11,909 nt of DNA. Origin: Desulfovibrio sp. Its GTDB lineage: Bacteria; Desulfobacterota; Desulfovibrionia; Desulfovibrionales; Desulfovibrionaceae. The stretch is from positions 1 through 11,909 of the forward strand of contig JAAUYW010000133.1 in assembly GCA_014804915.1 (NCBI GenBank), read 5' to 3'. Numbering within the stretch: position 1 is the first letter of the stretch; every line of letters starts with the position of its first letter. The notes under the pieces were generated by a model. The model did no database searches, was not told the origin of the DNA, and saw nothing but the letters and a program-made list of their open reading frames with translations. This document shows, piece by piece, positions 1 to 7,188 of this stretch. Position numbers and translations under genes: made by a program.

Positions 1-414
1 CGCAAGAAACTGCAAGCCCGCAGGGATGCGTTGCGCGCCGAGGCCCTGGGCCTGCAGGAACGTCTTGAGCGTCTCCAGATTATCATTCCCATGCATGTCG
101 GTGAAAACGAGAAATTGTACGGCTCTGTTACAACTGCGATGATTGGCGATTCAATTTCCGCGGAAGGCATTGATATCGACAGGCGCCGCATTTTGCTGGA
201 TGCCCCGATTCGCTCGCTTGGCCATCATCCTGTGCGCGTGCGCCTCCATCCTGATATCATCGCCATGGTTCCGGTCAAGGTGGTGTCGGATCAGAAGCGG
301 GAGGAGCCAGATCCGCAATCCCAGCTCACCGAGGAAGAAAAAGCTGCCCTCGCTGTGGATGAGGCAATGCGCGAATCCGAGCTCGCAAGGGAAGTGGCCG
401 GCGCGCCTGAATAG
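1..414 (+). CDS. rplI: 50S ribosomal protein L9, C-terminal part (5' end outside window)
   Basis: L9 binds 23S rRNA through its N-terminal domain and projects a long helix and a C-terminal domain from the large ribosomal subunit. The frame is open from base 1, so the gene begins before the window and the N-terminal rRNA-binding domain is missing. What is visible is the charged connecting helix, then the C-terminal domain with motifs GENEKLYGSVTTAMI and IDIDRRRILLDAPIRSLG, and the closing HPVRVRLHPDI segment, all diagnostic of L9. After the domain ends (around VKVVSD) there is an extra charged tail of about 40 residues, rich in Glu and Ala, that E. coli L9 lacks. The next gene is dnaB, 55 bases downstream on the same strand; rpsF-rpsR-rplI-dnaB is a common bacterial arrangement, so rpsR probably lies upstream of the window. 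The identification is firm. Confidence 0.97.
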   Translation, partial: RKKLQARRDALRAEALGLQERLERLQIIIPMHVGENEKLYGSVTTAMIGDSISAEGIDIDRRRILLDAPIRSLGHHPVRVRLHPDIIAMVPVKVVSDQKREEPDPQSQLTEEEKAALAVDEAMRESELAREVAGAPE

Positions 415-417
415 CTT

Positions 418-460
418 TTGCAAGCGTCCCCCAGCCAGGGGCCCACTGATTCCCTTGCAA
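418..460 (+). repeat. Inverted repeat in the rplI-dnaB gap
   Basis: TTGCAAG at 418-424 is complementary to CTTGCAA at 454-460. Nested inside is CCCC (429-432), loop AGCCA, GGGG (438-441). Together they could fold the whole spacer into a branched or stacked structure ending 9 bases before the dnaB ATG. No T-run follows, so it is not a standard terminator. An RNA processing site or modulator of dnaB translation is possible. TTGCAA is itself palindromic, so part of the symmetry may be chance. Confidence 0.35.
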
Positions 461-469
461 TGAAATTCA

Positions 470-1930
470 ATGTCTGAAAATGAAGCAGCCGCCCCGGAAC
501 GCAAGTCCCGGGGCGGTTCCCGCAAAAAGAATTCCCTTTCAGCTGCGGATATCCCGAACGAGCTAGTAAAGCGGGTGCCTCCCCACAGCGCGGAGGCTGA
601 AACCGCTGTGCTCGCCGGAATTCTCATGCGTCCTCAGATGATGAATTCCATAGCGGATATTCTCGCAGCCGAGGATTTTTATTTGCCGGCAAACCAGCTT
701 GTTTACCGCGCCTGCGTCAGTCTTTATTCACGTTCAGCTCCAATTGATGTTCTCACAGTAGGCGAGGAGCTGAAAAGCCATGAGCAACTCGAAGCAGCTG
801 GCGGCGCTGTTTATATTGGCGATCTGGCACAGGCTGTCGTTTCTGGCGCCAATGCCGAATTTTATGCGCGCCTTGTGCGCGACCGCTCAATGCAGCGCAA
901 ACTGATCGAGGCCTGCGCAGGCATTATTGGCAATTGCTTTGAACCAGGCGTTAGCGTGGAGAGTCTCCTGGATGAATCCGAGCAGGCCGTATTCGCGGTG
1001 TCCAGCCGCACAGCGCGCACGGAATTTTCCCAGAGCAAGGAGCTCATGGAACGTGTCTTTGAAGATCTCTCCAGGCTGGCGGATGCGCGGGATGTAATCA
1101 CAGGCGTCACCACAGGTTTCGAGCGGCTTGACCAGTTGACTGCGGGGCTGCAAAGTTCTGATCTGATCATTGTCGCAGCCAGGCCGAGCATGGGCAAGAC
1201 GGCTTTCGCCTTATGCGCTGCGCTGAATGCCGCGATCAAGCAGAATGTGCCAGTGGCGATTTTTTCGCTGGAAATGTCCAAACAGCAGCTCATGCACAGG
1301 ATGCTGGCAATTCGCGGACGCGTGGATCTTTCCAGTTTGCGCAGGCCGGCGACTCTCAGGGACGAGGACTGGAAAAGCCTTTATGCCGCAGCGGATGTGA
1401 TTTCCAACGCGCCGATTTTCATTGATGATAGCCCCGCGCTTTCCACACTGGAATTGCGCGCCCGCGCCCGCAGGCTCAAGGCCGAGCATGGCCTGGGCCT
1501 GGTTGTCATTGATTACCTGCAGCTCATGCGCTCTTCGCGGCGCACAGATTCTCGTGAGCTTGAGATCTCTGATATTTCGCGTTCGCTCAAGGGGCTGGCA
1601 AAGGAGCTTGACATTCCGGTGATGGCCCTTGCGCAGTTGAATCGCAAAGTTGAAGATCGCACAGACAAGCGGCCAATTCTGGCCGACTTGCGCGAATCGG
1701 GCGCTATAGAGCAGGACGCCGATGTCATCATGTTCATTTATCGCGATGATGTCTACAAATACAAAAAGCCCTCCGAGCGGCCTGATGTGGGTGATGCGGA
1801 AGTAATTATTGGCAAACAGCGCAATGGCCCCGTTGGGATTGCGGAGCTGATGTACCATTCCAGATACACTTCTTTTGTTTCCCGCGCGCCGGATTTTCAG
1901 GCTTCTGAATCTCTGCCCCCTGCCAATTGA
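470..1930 (+). CDS. dnaB: Replicative DNA helicase DnaB
   Basis: DnaB is the hexameric ATP-driven 5'-3' helicase that unwinds the chromosome ahead of the replisome and recruits primase. The 486-residue product is of normal length. Residues 1-35 are a polar, Lys/Arg-rich leader. The N-terminal DnaB domain follows (about 36-140, beginning PPHSAEAETAVLAGIL), then a linker, then the RecA-like motor domain from about residue 190. Walker A is ARPSMGKTAFAL (K243, T244). Walker B is VVIDYLQLM (D348). The DnaB-specific segment GKQRNGP (448-454) carries the conserved Lys and arginine-finger region. ATG at 470 is the natural start because conserved sequence begins only some 35 codons later, but no clear Shine-Dalgarno sequence precedes it, so coupling to rplI translation is possible. 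It converges on the - strand operon across a shared hairpin at 1948-1992. Confidence 0.98.
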   Translation: MSENEAAAPERKSRGGSRKKNSLSAADIPNELVKRVPPHSAEAETAVLAGILMRPQMMNSIADILAAEDFYLPANQLVYRACVSLYSRSAPIDVLTVGEELKSHEQLEAAGGAVYIGDLAQAVVSGANAEFYARLVRDRSMQRKLIEACAGIIGNCFEPGVSVESLLDESEQAVFAVSSRTARTEFSQSKELMERVFEDLSRLADARDVITGVTTGFERLDQLTAGLQSSDLIIVAARPSMGKTAFALCAALNAAIKQNVPVAIFSLEMSKQQLMHRMLAIRGRVDLSSLRRPATLRDEDWKSLYAAADVISNAPIFIDDSPALSTLELRARARRLKAEHGLGLVVIDYLQLMRSSRRTDSRELEISDISRSLKGLAKELDIPVMALAQLNRKVEDRTDKRPILADLRESGAIEQDADVIMFIYRDDVYKYKKPSERPDVGDAEVIIGKQRNGPVGIAELMYHSRYTSFVSRAPDFQASESLPPAN

Positions 1931-1947
1931 CATTGCAGCAGGGATGC

Positions 1948-1992
1948 GAATCAGGAAAGCCGCCGGCATAATGCCGGCGGCTTTCCTGATTC
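1948..1992. terminator. Long perfect hairpin between convergent dnaB and membrane-protein genes
   Basis: Bases 1948-1969 and 1971-1992 are perfect reverse complements, giving at least a 20-bp stem with a five-base ATAAT loop. The GC-rich core is flanked by AAA on the left arm and TTT on the right, as in bidirectional terminators of convergent genes. It begins 17 bases after the dnaB stop, and its last base is part of the stop codon of the opposing gene (TAG, 1994-1992). The extra arm outside the AAA/TTT (GAATCAGG/CCTGATTC) is unusual, and no long T-run follows on either strand. Bidirectional termination is the likely role; RNA 3'-end protection or processing of a long duplex is an alternative. 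Confidence 0.75.
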
Positions 1993-4028
1993 TACTGTGC
2001 TTCGCTGGCTGATGGCTCTGCGGGCGCAGGTTCCTGGGCTGAATTGTTTGTTTCTGCTTCGGGAATTGCCTGACTTTCTGTTGCCGGCTCTTCTACAGGC
2101 TCCTGTTTGCGGTTTTCAGGCGCAGCAGTTTCCTGCTGTGGGTCAGTGGGCGCAGCAGAGCCCAAATCTTCAGGGATTTTTGCTTCTGGCTGTGCAGTTT
2201 CCGCTTCTCCGGGCACAGGCGGCGCAGGCATTTTGTATACAGGAGGCGACTGTGGCTGGGCAATTTCTGGAGCAGGTTCGGCGGCCTCAGGGGCGGGAGT
2301 GAAGGCTGGCGGCTCAAGGGGGGCTATGTCCGGAGCAGCCGGTTCACTCGGCAGGCTTTCTGGCGATTTATCGGGCACCGGTGTAGCCAGGGCATCCATC
2401 ACAAGGCCTTCAACATGCGCGAAGCTTGCAAGCGGACTGTCAGGCATGGCTGCGAGCTCTGGCACCAGCTTCAGGCGGCAGGGCTGACAGAGAATTATTA
2501 CGAACAGTATAGCGTAAATCATGGGGCCAGCCCCGCTAAAGCGTTTGACAAACATCAGGGCCAGCAGGCCGCCCGCAAGCGCGATGACGCCAATAATCGG
2601 CAGCATGGAAAGCGATTGCAGTTTCTGGCTTAAATCTACAACCGGAATATCCGGCAGGGCCGCAAACAGATACTGCTGTGTGGCAGCAAAACTCAAGCCA
2701 AGCAGGATGGCGCCTGCGGCGATCAGGCAGATGGCGGCCAGGAGGCAGAAAAAGCGATTGCCGGCATTGCCAAGATTAATCATGGCCTTGCCCAGCAACG
2801 TGGTTGCCAGACAGGCGATGGCTATGCCAGCCGGATGAAATGGACTTGTGCAGATGGCAATGGGCAGCGCAATTACAATGCAAATCCAGATAAGGGCGGA
2901 TCCATTGTCATGTCTTGAGGCCGAGAGGCTTTTGCCAGCTGATCCCAATACGCGCACCCAGGAAACGCCAAATACCATCAGGAGCCAGGGCAGTGTGCCG
3001 AGGATTCCGATTGCTACGGGCGCAAGCCACCTGATCTCGATTGGCCAGCCAAAATGCCAGGAATTGGCAAACAGATAGGACAGATAGGAATCATTGACAT
3101 GACCGAGCATGAGCCAGCCCAGCCAGATGCCGATAATGGCTATGAGGAGAATGAAGCCAAAAATTGCATCGAGTTTTTGCGCTCGCCGGAATTCGGCGCG
3201 CCAGGCCAGAAAGCAAACGCTGCCAACAAGAGGCGTGGCCAGAAAGAACCAGCCTCCGCTGAGAAAGGCGAAGGCAGTGAGCACAAATGCCACAGGCAGG
3301 CTAAACCATGCGTTGCGGGCTGACCAGCCGCGGCAGAAAAAGACGAGGGCAAAGAGCAAAAGGCCTGAAGCGAGCGCGGCAGGCCCGACAAAGGCTGGCA
3401 GTGGCGCGAATGCCGGACAGCAGAGCAGGATAAGGCCGGAAGCAAAGGCTGCCCTGTAGCCAAACCCCGCTGCATGGCAGAGGGACCAGACGCCGAGAAC
3501 AGCAAAAAAGGCGCACAGAAAAGTGACCGTAGGCAGCAGGTAGCCAGAATCGGTCAGACCGGGACTCAGGGCGATCAGGCCGGTGACCCATGAAAAAACC
3601 GGCCATTGCGCCGCGCTCCAGACGCCATTGTCAAGGCCGGTCGGCGCAAGCCAGGAGCTTGAGGCAATAGAATGGAGAAAAGCTGTTACAGATTTGATTT
3701 CTGCAGGGCAGTAAACAGCATTGAGCGGTTGCCAGAAAGCTGGCCACGCCATGCAGACGAGCGCTGCGAGGAGCGCGAGCGGGCCAATTTTGGACAGCCC
3801 ATTAAAACATGCGTTGAATCTTCCGTGAGGGATGGCGTCGGGCGCCGCTGCCACTGCCTCTTTCGGATGCTCCTCAATTTCTCCTGTCTGTTCTTCGGAC
3901 CGAATTTCTGGAGCGGCTTGCGAAGCTGAAACGTTCGTAGCGGAATCTGCCTGCGCCTCACCTTGTTCTGGCGTCCCGGTAACTGGCGTTTGCTCGATTG
4001 TGGCGCCAGATTCAGTTTTTTCGCTCAT
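1992..4028 (-). CDS. Polytopic membrane protein, ArnT/PMT-like GT-C fold without catalytic aspartates
   Basis: A 678-residue protein with three parts: an acidic, hydrophilic N-terminus (1-68), a hydrophobic core with roughly 11-13 membrane segments (about 80-517), and a Pro/Ala/Glu-rich, probably disordered tail (549-678). The core aligns, from memory, with ArnT, the lipid A aminoarabinose transferase of the GT-C superfamily. Residues 105-129, which include CPAEIKSVTAFL and SSSWLAP, match the ArnT PDETRYAEI...GDWIVP loop without gaps. SGGWFFLATP (257-266) matches the TKG segment, and GILGTLPWLL (341-350) matches the GSLPWL segment. The two ArnT catalytic aspartates correspond to A109 and G215, and the Lys of its EKP motif is also gone, so transferase activity is doubtful. 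ArnT's C-terminal soluble domain is replaced by the low-complexity tail. The ATG has a GGGGGA ribosome site 5-6 bases upstream. The preceding lipoprotein gene ends 21 bases away, implying co-expression. A distant, active GT39/GT83 member with moved residues is the main alternative. Confidence 0.6.
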   Translation of the reverse strand: MSEKTESGATIEQTPVTGTPEQGEAQADSATNVSASQAAPEIRSEEQTGEIEEHPKEAVAAAPDAIPHGRFNACFNGLSKIGPLALLAALVCMAWPAFWQPLNAVYCPAEIKSVTAFLHSIASSSWLAPTGLDNGVWSAAQWPVFSWVTGLIALSPGLTDSGYLLPTVTFLCAFFAVLGVWSLCHAAGFGYRAAFASGLILLCCPAFAPLPAFVGPAALASGLLLFALVFFCRGWSARNAWFSLPVAFVLTAFAFLSGGWFFLATPLVGSVCFLAWRAEFRRAQKLDAIFGFILLIAIIGIWLGWLMLGHVNDSYLSYLFANSWHFGWPIEIRWLAPVAIGILGTLPWLLMVFGVSWVRVLGSAGKSLSASRHDNGSALIWICIVIALPIAICTSPFHPAGIAIACLATTLLGKAMINLGNAGNRFFCLLAAICLIAAGAILLGLSFAATQQYLFAALPDIPVVDLSQKLQSLSMLPIIGVIALAGGLLALMFVKRFSGAGPMIYAILFVIILCQPCRLKLVPELAAMPDSPLASFAHVEGLVMDALATPVPDKSPESLPSEPAAPDIAPLEPPAFTPAPEAAEPAPEIAQPQSPPVYKMPAPPVPGEAETAQPEAKIPEDLGSAAPTDPQQETAAPENRKQEPVEEPATESQAIPEAETNNSAQEPAPAEPSASEAQ

Positions 4029-4049
4029 GTTTCCCCCTGCGAACGGGAT

Positions 4050-5864
4050 TTAGGGTTTTACCGAACTTGCTTCAAAAAATACATTTTTCGAATCCTTGCC
4101 GCTGAGGCCTAGTCTGAACCCTGTTCCTGAAAAGCCGGAATCAAGGGACTGGGCCGTACCTGCGTCCATTGCGGATCTGATATTTTCTGGCAGGCGCACA
4201 ACAAGTTCATCGGGATTTTTGCCAAAATTGCAGGCAAGCAGCCAGAAGCCGCCGGAAGGCAAGCGGGTGAGCAGGCCAAAACCGCCGCCGCGGCCGCGAA
4301 TCACCTCCGCAATCTTTCCAGTGGCAAGACCTGCCCTGGCGCGAGTGGCAAGGGTGTGTTCCAGCCAGCCATCAGAGGGGCGGCTCAGGGAGCCGGGATA
4401 AAACTCAACGAATGCCAGCCCTGGCATTCCAAGACGCCAGCAGAGCAAAAAACGCCGAATCTGCTCGATTTCGGCCTCATTGTTACCAGAGGGAAAGATT
4501 TGTCTGAAAAGCAGCCTGAAATCTATTGTCTGGCCCAGGCTCGCAAGCTTTTGCGCAGCTTCAGTCCAGGCGGGATTATTCAGGAGCAGGGCTGGCTTGT
4601 AGCCTTTGTGGCTGTTGAAGCCCCGTGCCAGGCGGGACACATCCAGCCCCTGGGAGAGCCAGTCGCGGTACAGTTGCGCCACAGGCCTGCCGTCCGCCAT
4701 GACAAGGCCATAAGCGACAAGCAGGGGAGTAAGATCATCGCGGCAGAAGTCGCATGGCCCCTGCAGCACAGCCAGCATGGCGGACAGGGGGAGGGGGTCT
4801 GCCTGCAAGGCCCAGCCGCCATAGCGATGGATTTGGCGGGCAAGGTCGTTCAAGGCCGAAATGCCTGGGGAAAGCGAGGGCGTGCCTCCGGCGTCTGGCT
4901 CCAGAGCCATCAAGGGCTCGAAATGTAGTCCTGCCAGGGCTTCTCCCAGGAGGCCCGTCTGCCTGATGGCTGCGGCATGGAGCACTTTGGCTGAGCTTCC
5001 GGATGGATCCTGCCAGCTTAGGACAGGTTGGCCGGGATCTTCGGCAAAGCGATAAATCCAGCGTCTGGGCACGCCATCCACTCCCATTACCGCTCCGGTG
5101 GCTGCCCAGCCGCCTTTGCTTGTCCATACCAGCCTGTCGCGCGCTATGCTTGCAGGCAACACGCCAGCCTGGGCCAGTTCGTCAATTGCCTGCGCGGAAA
5201 GGGCTTCGCAATCCCATTCTTCATGTGTGAGCGGCAACAGGGCTTCAGCTTTTTCAGGCACTGGCAGCATGGCATAAAGGCCGCCATGCTCAGGCGCGTT
5301 GCGGGCTTGAAGAAAAAAATCCGGGCCGCGTCCGGTTGCGCCGGAAAGAAGATCCGAGCCAAGTTCAAGCCCATTTTCTTCAGCAGCCTGCGCCAGTTTC
5401 CTGAAATCCTCATCAGTGCCAAAGCTTGCGTCAAAATTGAAAGATGCCGGCGCCCTTGAAGACTGCATTCCGTTTTTTTCCGTCCAGACGTCGGGGCTTT
5501 CGCCAGTGGCTCCGAGATAAATGCCACCAAATCCCATTTTGCGCGCGGTTGCGACCTGCGCGGCCAGCTCCCGGAAATAGGGAGATTTTGGATTGGCAGG
5601 CAGCTCCGCAAGCTCAAGCCAGTTTGGCGCGGCATTCAGCAGCACATTGGCACGCCGTGGCTCGCCAGGCTGGAGCCATACTCTCTGGGTTTGTGAAACC
5701 TGGGCAATAAGGGAGGGGGCTTCGCCAAGCATGGATTGCTTCTGGAGCCAGTGCAGATAGCCAGGCGCAGCCCGGGGAATTTCGATTTCTGTTTTTTTTG
5801 GCCTTTCTGAAGAAAAACAGCCGGCAACGCAAAAAATCGTCAGGCATAGCAGGATAAAACGCAT
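4050..5864 (-). CDS. Lipoprotein with a degenerate GH13 (trehalose synthase-like) barrel
   Basis: The N-terminus has a short hydrophobic segment and the lipobox VAGC with Cys16, so the mature protein should be lipid-anchored and face the periplasm or outer membrane. The 604-residue product follows the segment order of GH13 alpha-amylase-fold enzymes, nearest to trehalose synthase. The barrel opens at YFRELAAQVATARKMGFGGIYL (about 96-117). Then come FGTDEDFRKLAQAAEENGLE (148-167), region I at 171-177, the QPVLSWQDP segment (279-287), region II at 310-317, a region IV counterpart LLLNNPAW (426-433), PGLAFVEFYPG (481-491), and a C-terminal beta-sandwich-like end (about 528-600). The catalytic positions differ: in region I DLVVNHT is DLLSGAT; in region II the Arg and nucleophile Asp are H314 and E316; the region III acid/base Glu is absent near ALQADP; and region IV NHD reads N430-P431-A432. 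Substrate binding without hydrolysis, or a structural role, is inferred. The ATG abuts the mazG stop with no gap and has GAGG upstream. Confidence 0.62.
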   Translation of the reverse strand: MRFILLCLTIFCVAGCFSSERPKKTEIEIPRAAPGYLHWLQKQSMLGEAPSLIAQVSQTQRVWLQPGEPRRANVLLNAAPNWLELAELPANPKSPYFRELAAQVATARKMGFGGIYLGATGESPDVWTEKNGMQSSRAPASFNFDASFGTDEDFRKLAQAAEENGLELGSDLLSGATGRGPDFFLQARNAPEHGGLYAMLPVPEKAEALLPLTHEEWDCEALSAQAIDELAQAGVLPASIARDRLVWTSKGGWAATGAVMGVDGVPRRWIYRFAEDPGQPVLSWQDPSGSSAKVLHAAAIRQTGLLGEALAGLHFEPLMALEPDAGGTPSLSPGISALNDLARQIHRYGGWALQADPLPLSAMLAVLQGPCDFCRDDLTPLLVAYGLVMADGRPVAQLYRDWLSQGLDVSRLARGFNSHKGYKPALLLNNPAWTEAAQKLASLGQTIDFRLLFRQIFPSGNNEAEIEQIRRFLLCWRLGMPGLAFVEFYPGSLSRPSDGWLEHTLATRARAGLATGKIAEVIRGRGGGFGLLTRLPSGGFWLLACNFGKNPDELVVRLPENIRSAMDAGTAQSLDSGFSGTGFRLGLSGKDSKNVFFEASSVKP

Positions 5865-6641
5865 CTATGCCTCTTCTTCCTTGACTTGCGTCCAGAGTTC
5901 ATCCTGGGCTGCGAAATCCAGCTTGCAGAAATCAAGACCAGCGGCGTCAGCCATTTCTTCCATGCGTTTGAAACGTCTTAAAAATCTGCTGCAAGCCATG
6001 TCCAGCGCCTCGCTGGCTTTCAGACCATGCCTGCGGCCGAGTTCAACCAGGCTGAAAAGCATGTCGCCCAGTTCATGCTTTTTGGCTTCATCATTTTCCT
6101 CCTGGACTGCGTCCAGCCATTCCAGCCATTCAGCTTCCACCTGGCGCTCCACGCCTTCATTGTCAGGCCAGGTGAAGCCGGCGCGCGCCGCGCGGGAATG
6201 GATGCGGTAAGCCTTGATCAGCGGGGGCAGACTTTGGGGCAGGCTGGCGAATATGCCCCTGGACTCGCGCTCTTCTTTCTTTATTTCGTCCCAGGCCTTG
6301 AGTTGCTCATTCAGTGATGCGAATTTTGCGCCTGCGAAAACATGGGGATGACGTCTGATCATCTTGGCGCGGTTATATTCCAGGCATTCAGCAAGTGAAA
6401 ACTCATCTCCATATAGCTGCGCCAGAAAGAGCAGCAAAAAGAATACATCGCCAAGCTCCTCGCGCACTGCAAGGGCATTGCCGCTTCTTATGGCGGCAAC
6501 AAGCTCATGGCTTTCCTCAATCACGTAATCAGCAAGGCTCTCCGGCGTCTGGGCCCTGTCCCATTGACAGCCCTGCGGGCTGGTAAGCGTCTGGATTGTT
6601 TCCCCGAGCGCAAGTAGGGCCTCGCAATCTTTTTCTTTCAT
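5865..6641 (-). CDS. mazG: MazG nucleoside triphosphate pyrophosphohydrolase, two-domain form
   Basis: MazG hydrolyses (d)NTPs to the monophosphate and pyrophosphate, removing non-canonical nucleotides and, in E. coli, influencing the (p)ppGpp stress response. The 258-residue product is close to the E. coli length and has two MazG folds. The N-terminal one shows CQWDRAQTPESLADYVIEE, then the metal-binding set E42, E43, E46 with E61/E62 and D65 in EELGD. The second begins near 140 (LIKAYRIHSRAARAGFTWP) and has E171, E174 with HELGDMLFSLV (E190, D193). Both halves keep the acidic residues, so both could bind Mg2+; in E. coli the C-terminal domain carries most activity. It starts 17 bases after the cvpA stop with only a weak GGAA ribosome site, and its TAG stop directly abuts the ATG of the lipoprotein gene, indicating translational coupling. 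Confidence 0.95.
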   Translation of the reverse strand: MKEKDCEALLALGETIQTLTSPQGCQWDRAQTPESLADYVIEESHELVAAIRSGNALAVREELGDVFFLLLFLAQLYGDEFSLAECLEYNRAKMIRRHPHVFAGAKFASLNEQLKAWDEIKKEERESRGIFASLPQSLPPLIKAYRIHSRAARAGFTWPDNEGVERQVEAEWLEWLDAVQEENDEAKKHELGDMLFSLVELGRRHGLKASEALDMACSRFLRRFKRMEEMADAAGLDFCKLDFAAQDELWTQVKEEEA

Positions 6642-6658
6642 CAGCGGTGATTCCGTTC

Positions 6659-7141
6659 TTAAATTCTGCTGGCCAGATCAGGCGGCAGCCATTGTCTTAT
6701 CTGGTCGATCAGGGCCGTAAAATAGGGCAGCATGCGGGAATCGCGCATAAAGGGCGCATCCCGGAAAAGTTTCTCAAGCACAATGAAAATCAGCGCCCAT
6801 ATCAGCGCGCCCTTGGCCAGGCCAAGCAGGGCTCCGGCCAGCCTGTCAGCCCAGGCTGCAAAGGAAAAAGAAATTATTTTCTTGAGAAGTCTGGCCAGAA
6901 GCCCGATTGCCAGCATGACAGCTATGAATACCAGGGCGCAGGCGGCGATTGAGCGCAGGGAGGGATCGGAGATAAAATCCAGCCAGGGTGCCACCTGGGC
7001 GCTCCAGGCGCGAGCGGCCCAAAAGCCGCCAATCAGGGAGACGATGCCTGCCGCTTCCCCTATGAAGCCGTTGGTGAGGCCGCGAATTGTGAACAGCACG
7101 AGGGTGACTACAATAACAAGATCAAAAATGTCCTGCCCCAT
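6659..7141 (-). CDS. cvpA: CvpA family inner-membrane protein
   Basis: This is a 160-residue integral membrane protein of the CvpA (colicin V production) family; its molecular function is poorly defined, with reported links to envelope stress tolerance. Four hydrophobic segments are visible, at about 5-20, 28-45, 64-85 and 105-124. They carry the family's Gly-rich turns RGLTNGFIGEAAG (20-32) and DRLAGALLGLAKG (99-111). I chose ATG at 7141 over an upstream ATG at 7246. AGGAG sits 6 bases before 7141, the sequence from MGQDIFDLV onward fits the family, and the longer version would add a hydrophilic extension lying inside hflX. It follows hflX by 47 bases and precedes mazG by 17. The C-terminal 35 residues are soluble and basic/aromatic. 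Confidence 0.9.
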   Translation of the reverse strand: MGQDIFDLVIVVTLVLFTIRGLTNGFIGEAAGIVSLIGGFWAARAWSAQVAPWLDFISDPSLRSIAACALVFIAVMLAIGLLARLLKKIISFSFAAWADRLAGALLGLAKGALIWALIFIVLEKLFRDAPFMRDSRMLPYFTALIDQIRQWLPPDLASRI

Positions 7142-7188
7142 ACTGGCTCCTTTGCTCCAGGGCAGGTTAAACCACTCTTGCTTCAAAA

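Noticed and set aside
460..477. Five-codon mini-ORF (ATG 460 to TGA 477) overlapping the dnaB start
   Set aside because: It has no ribosome site and is too short to distinguish from chance.
1211..1969. 252-residue open frame on the - strand opposite dnaB
   Set aside because: It lies antisense to the conserved motor domain of dnaB, has no recognisable motifs and runs through the terminator hairpin.
2107..2487. Gly/Ala/Ser-rich 126-residue open frame on the + strand
   Set aside because: It is the antisense shadow of the Pro/Ala/Glu-rich tail of the membrane protein; its low-complexity composition comes from that repetitive coding.
6108..6130. Short tandem CCAGCCATT repeat within mazG
   Set aside because: It encodes the local WLEWL residues of the second MazG domain and has only two copies, so coding constraint explains it.
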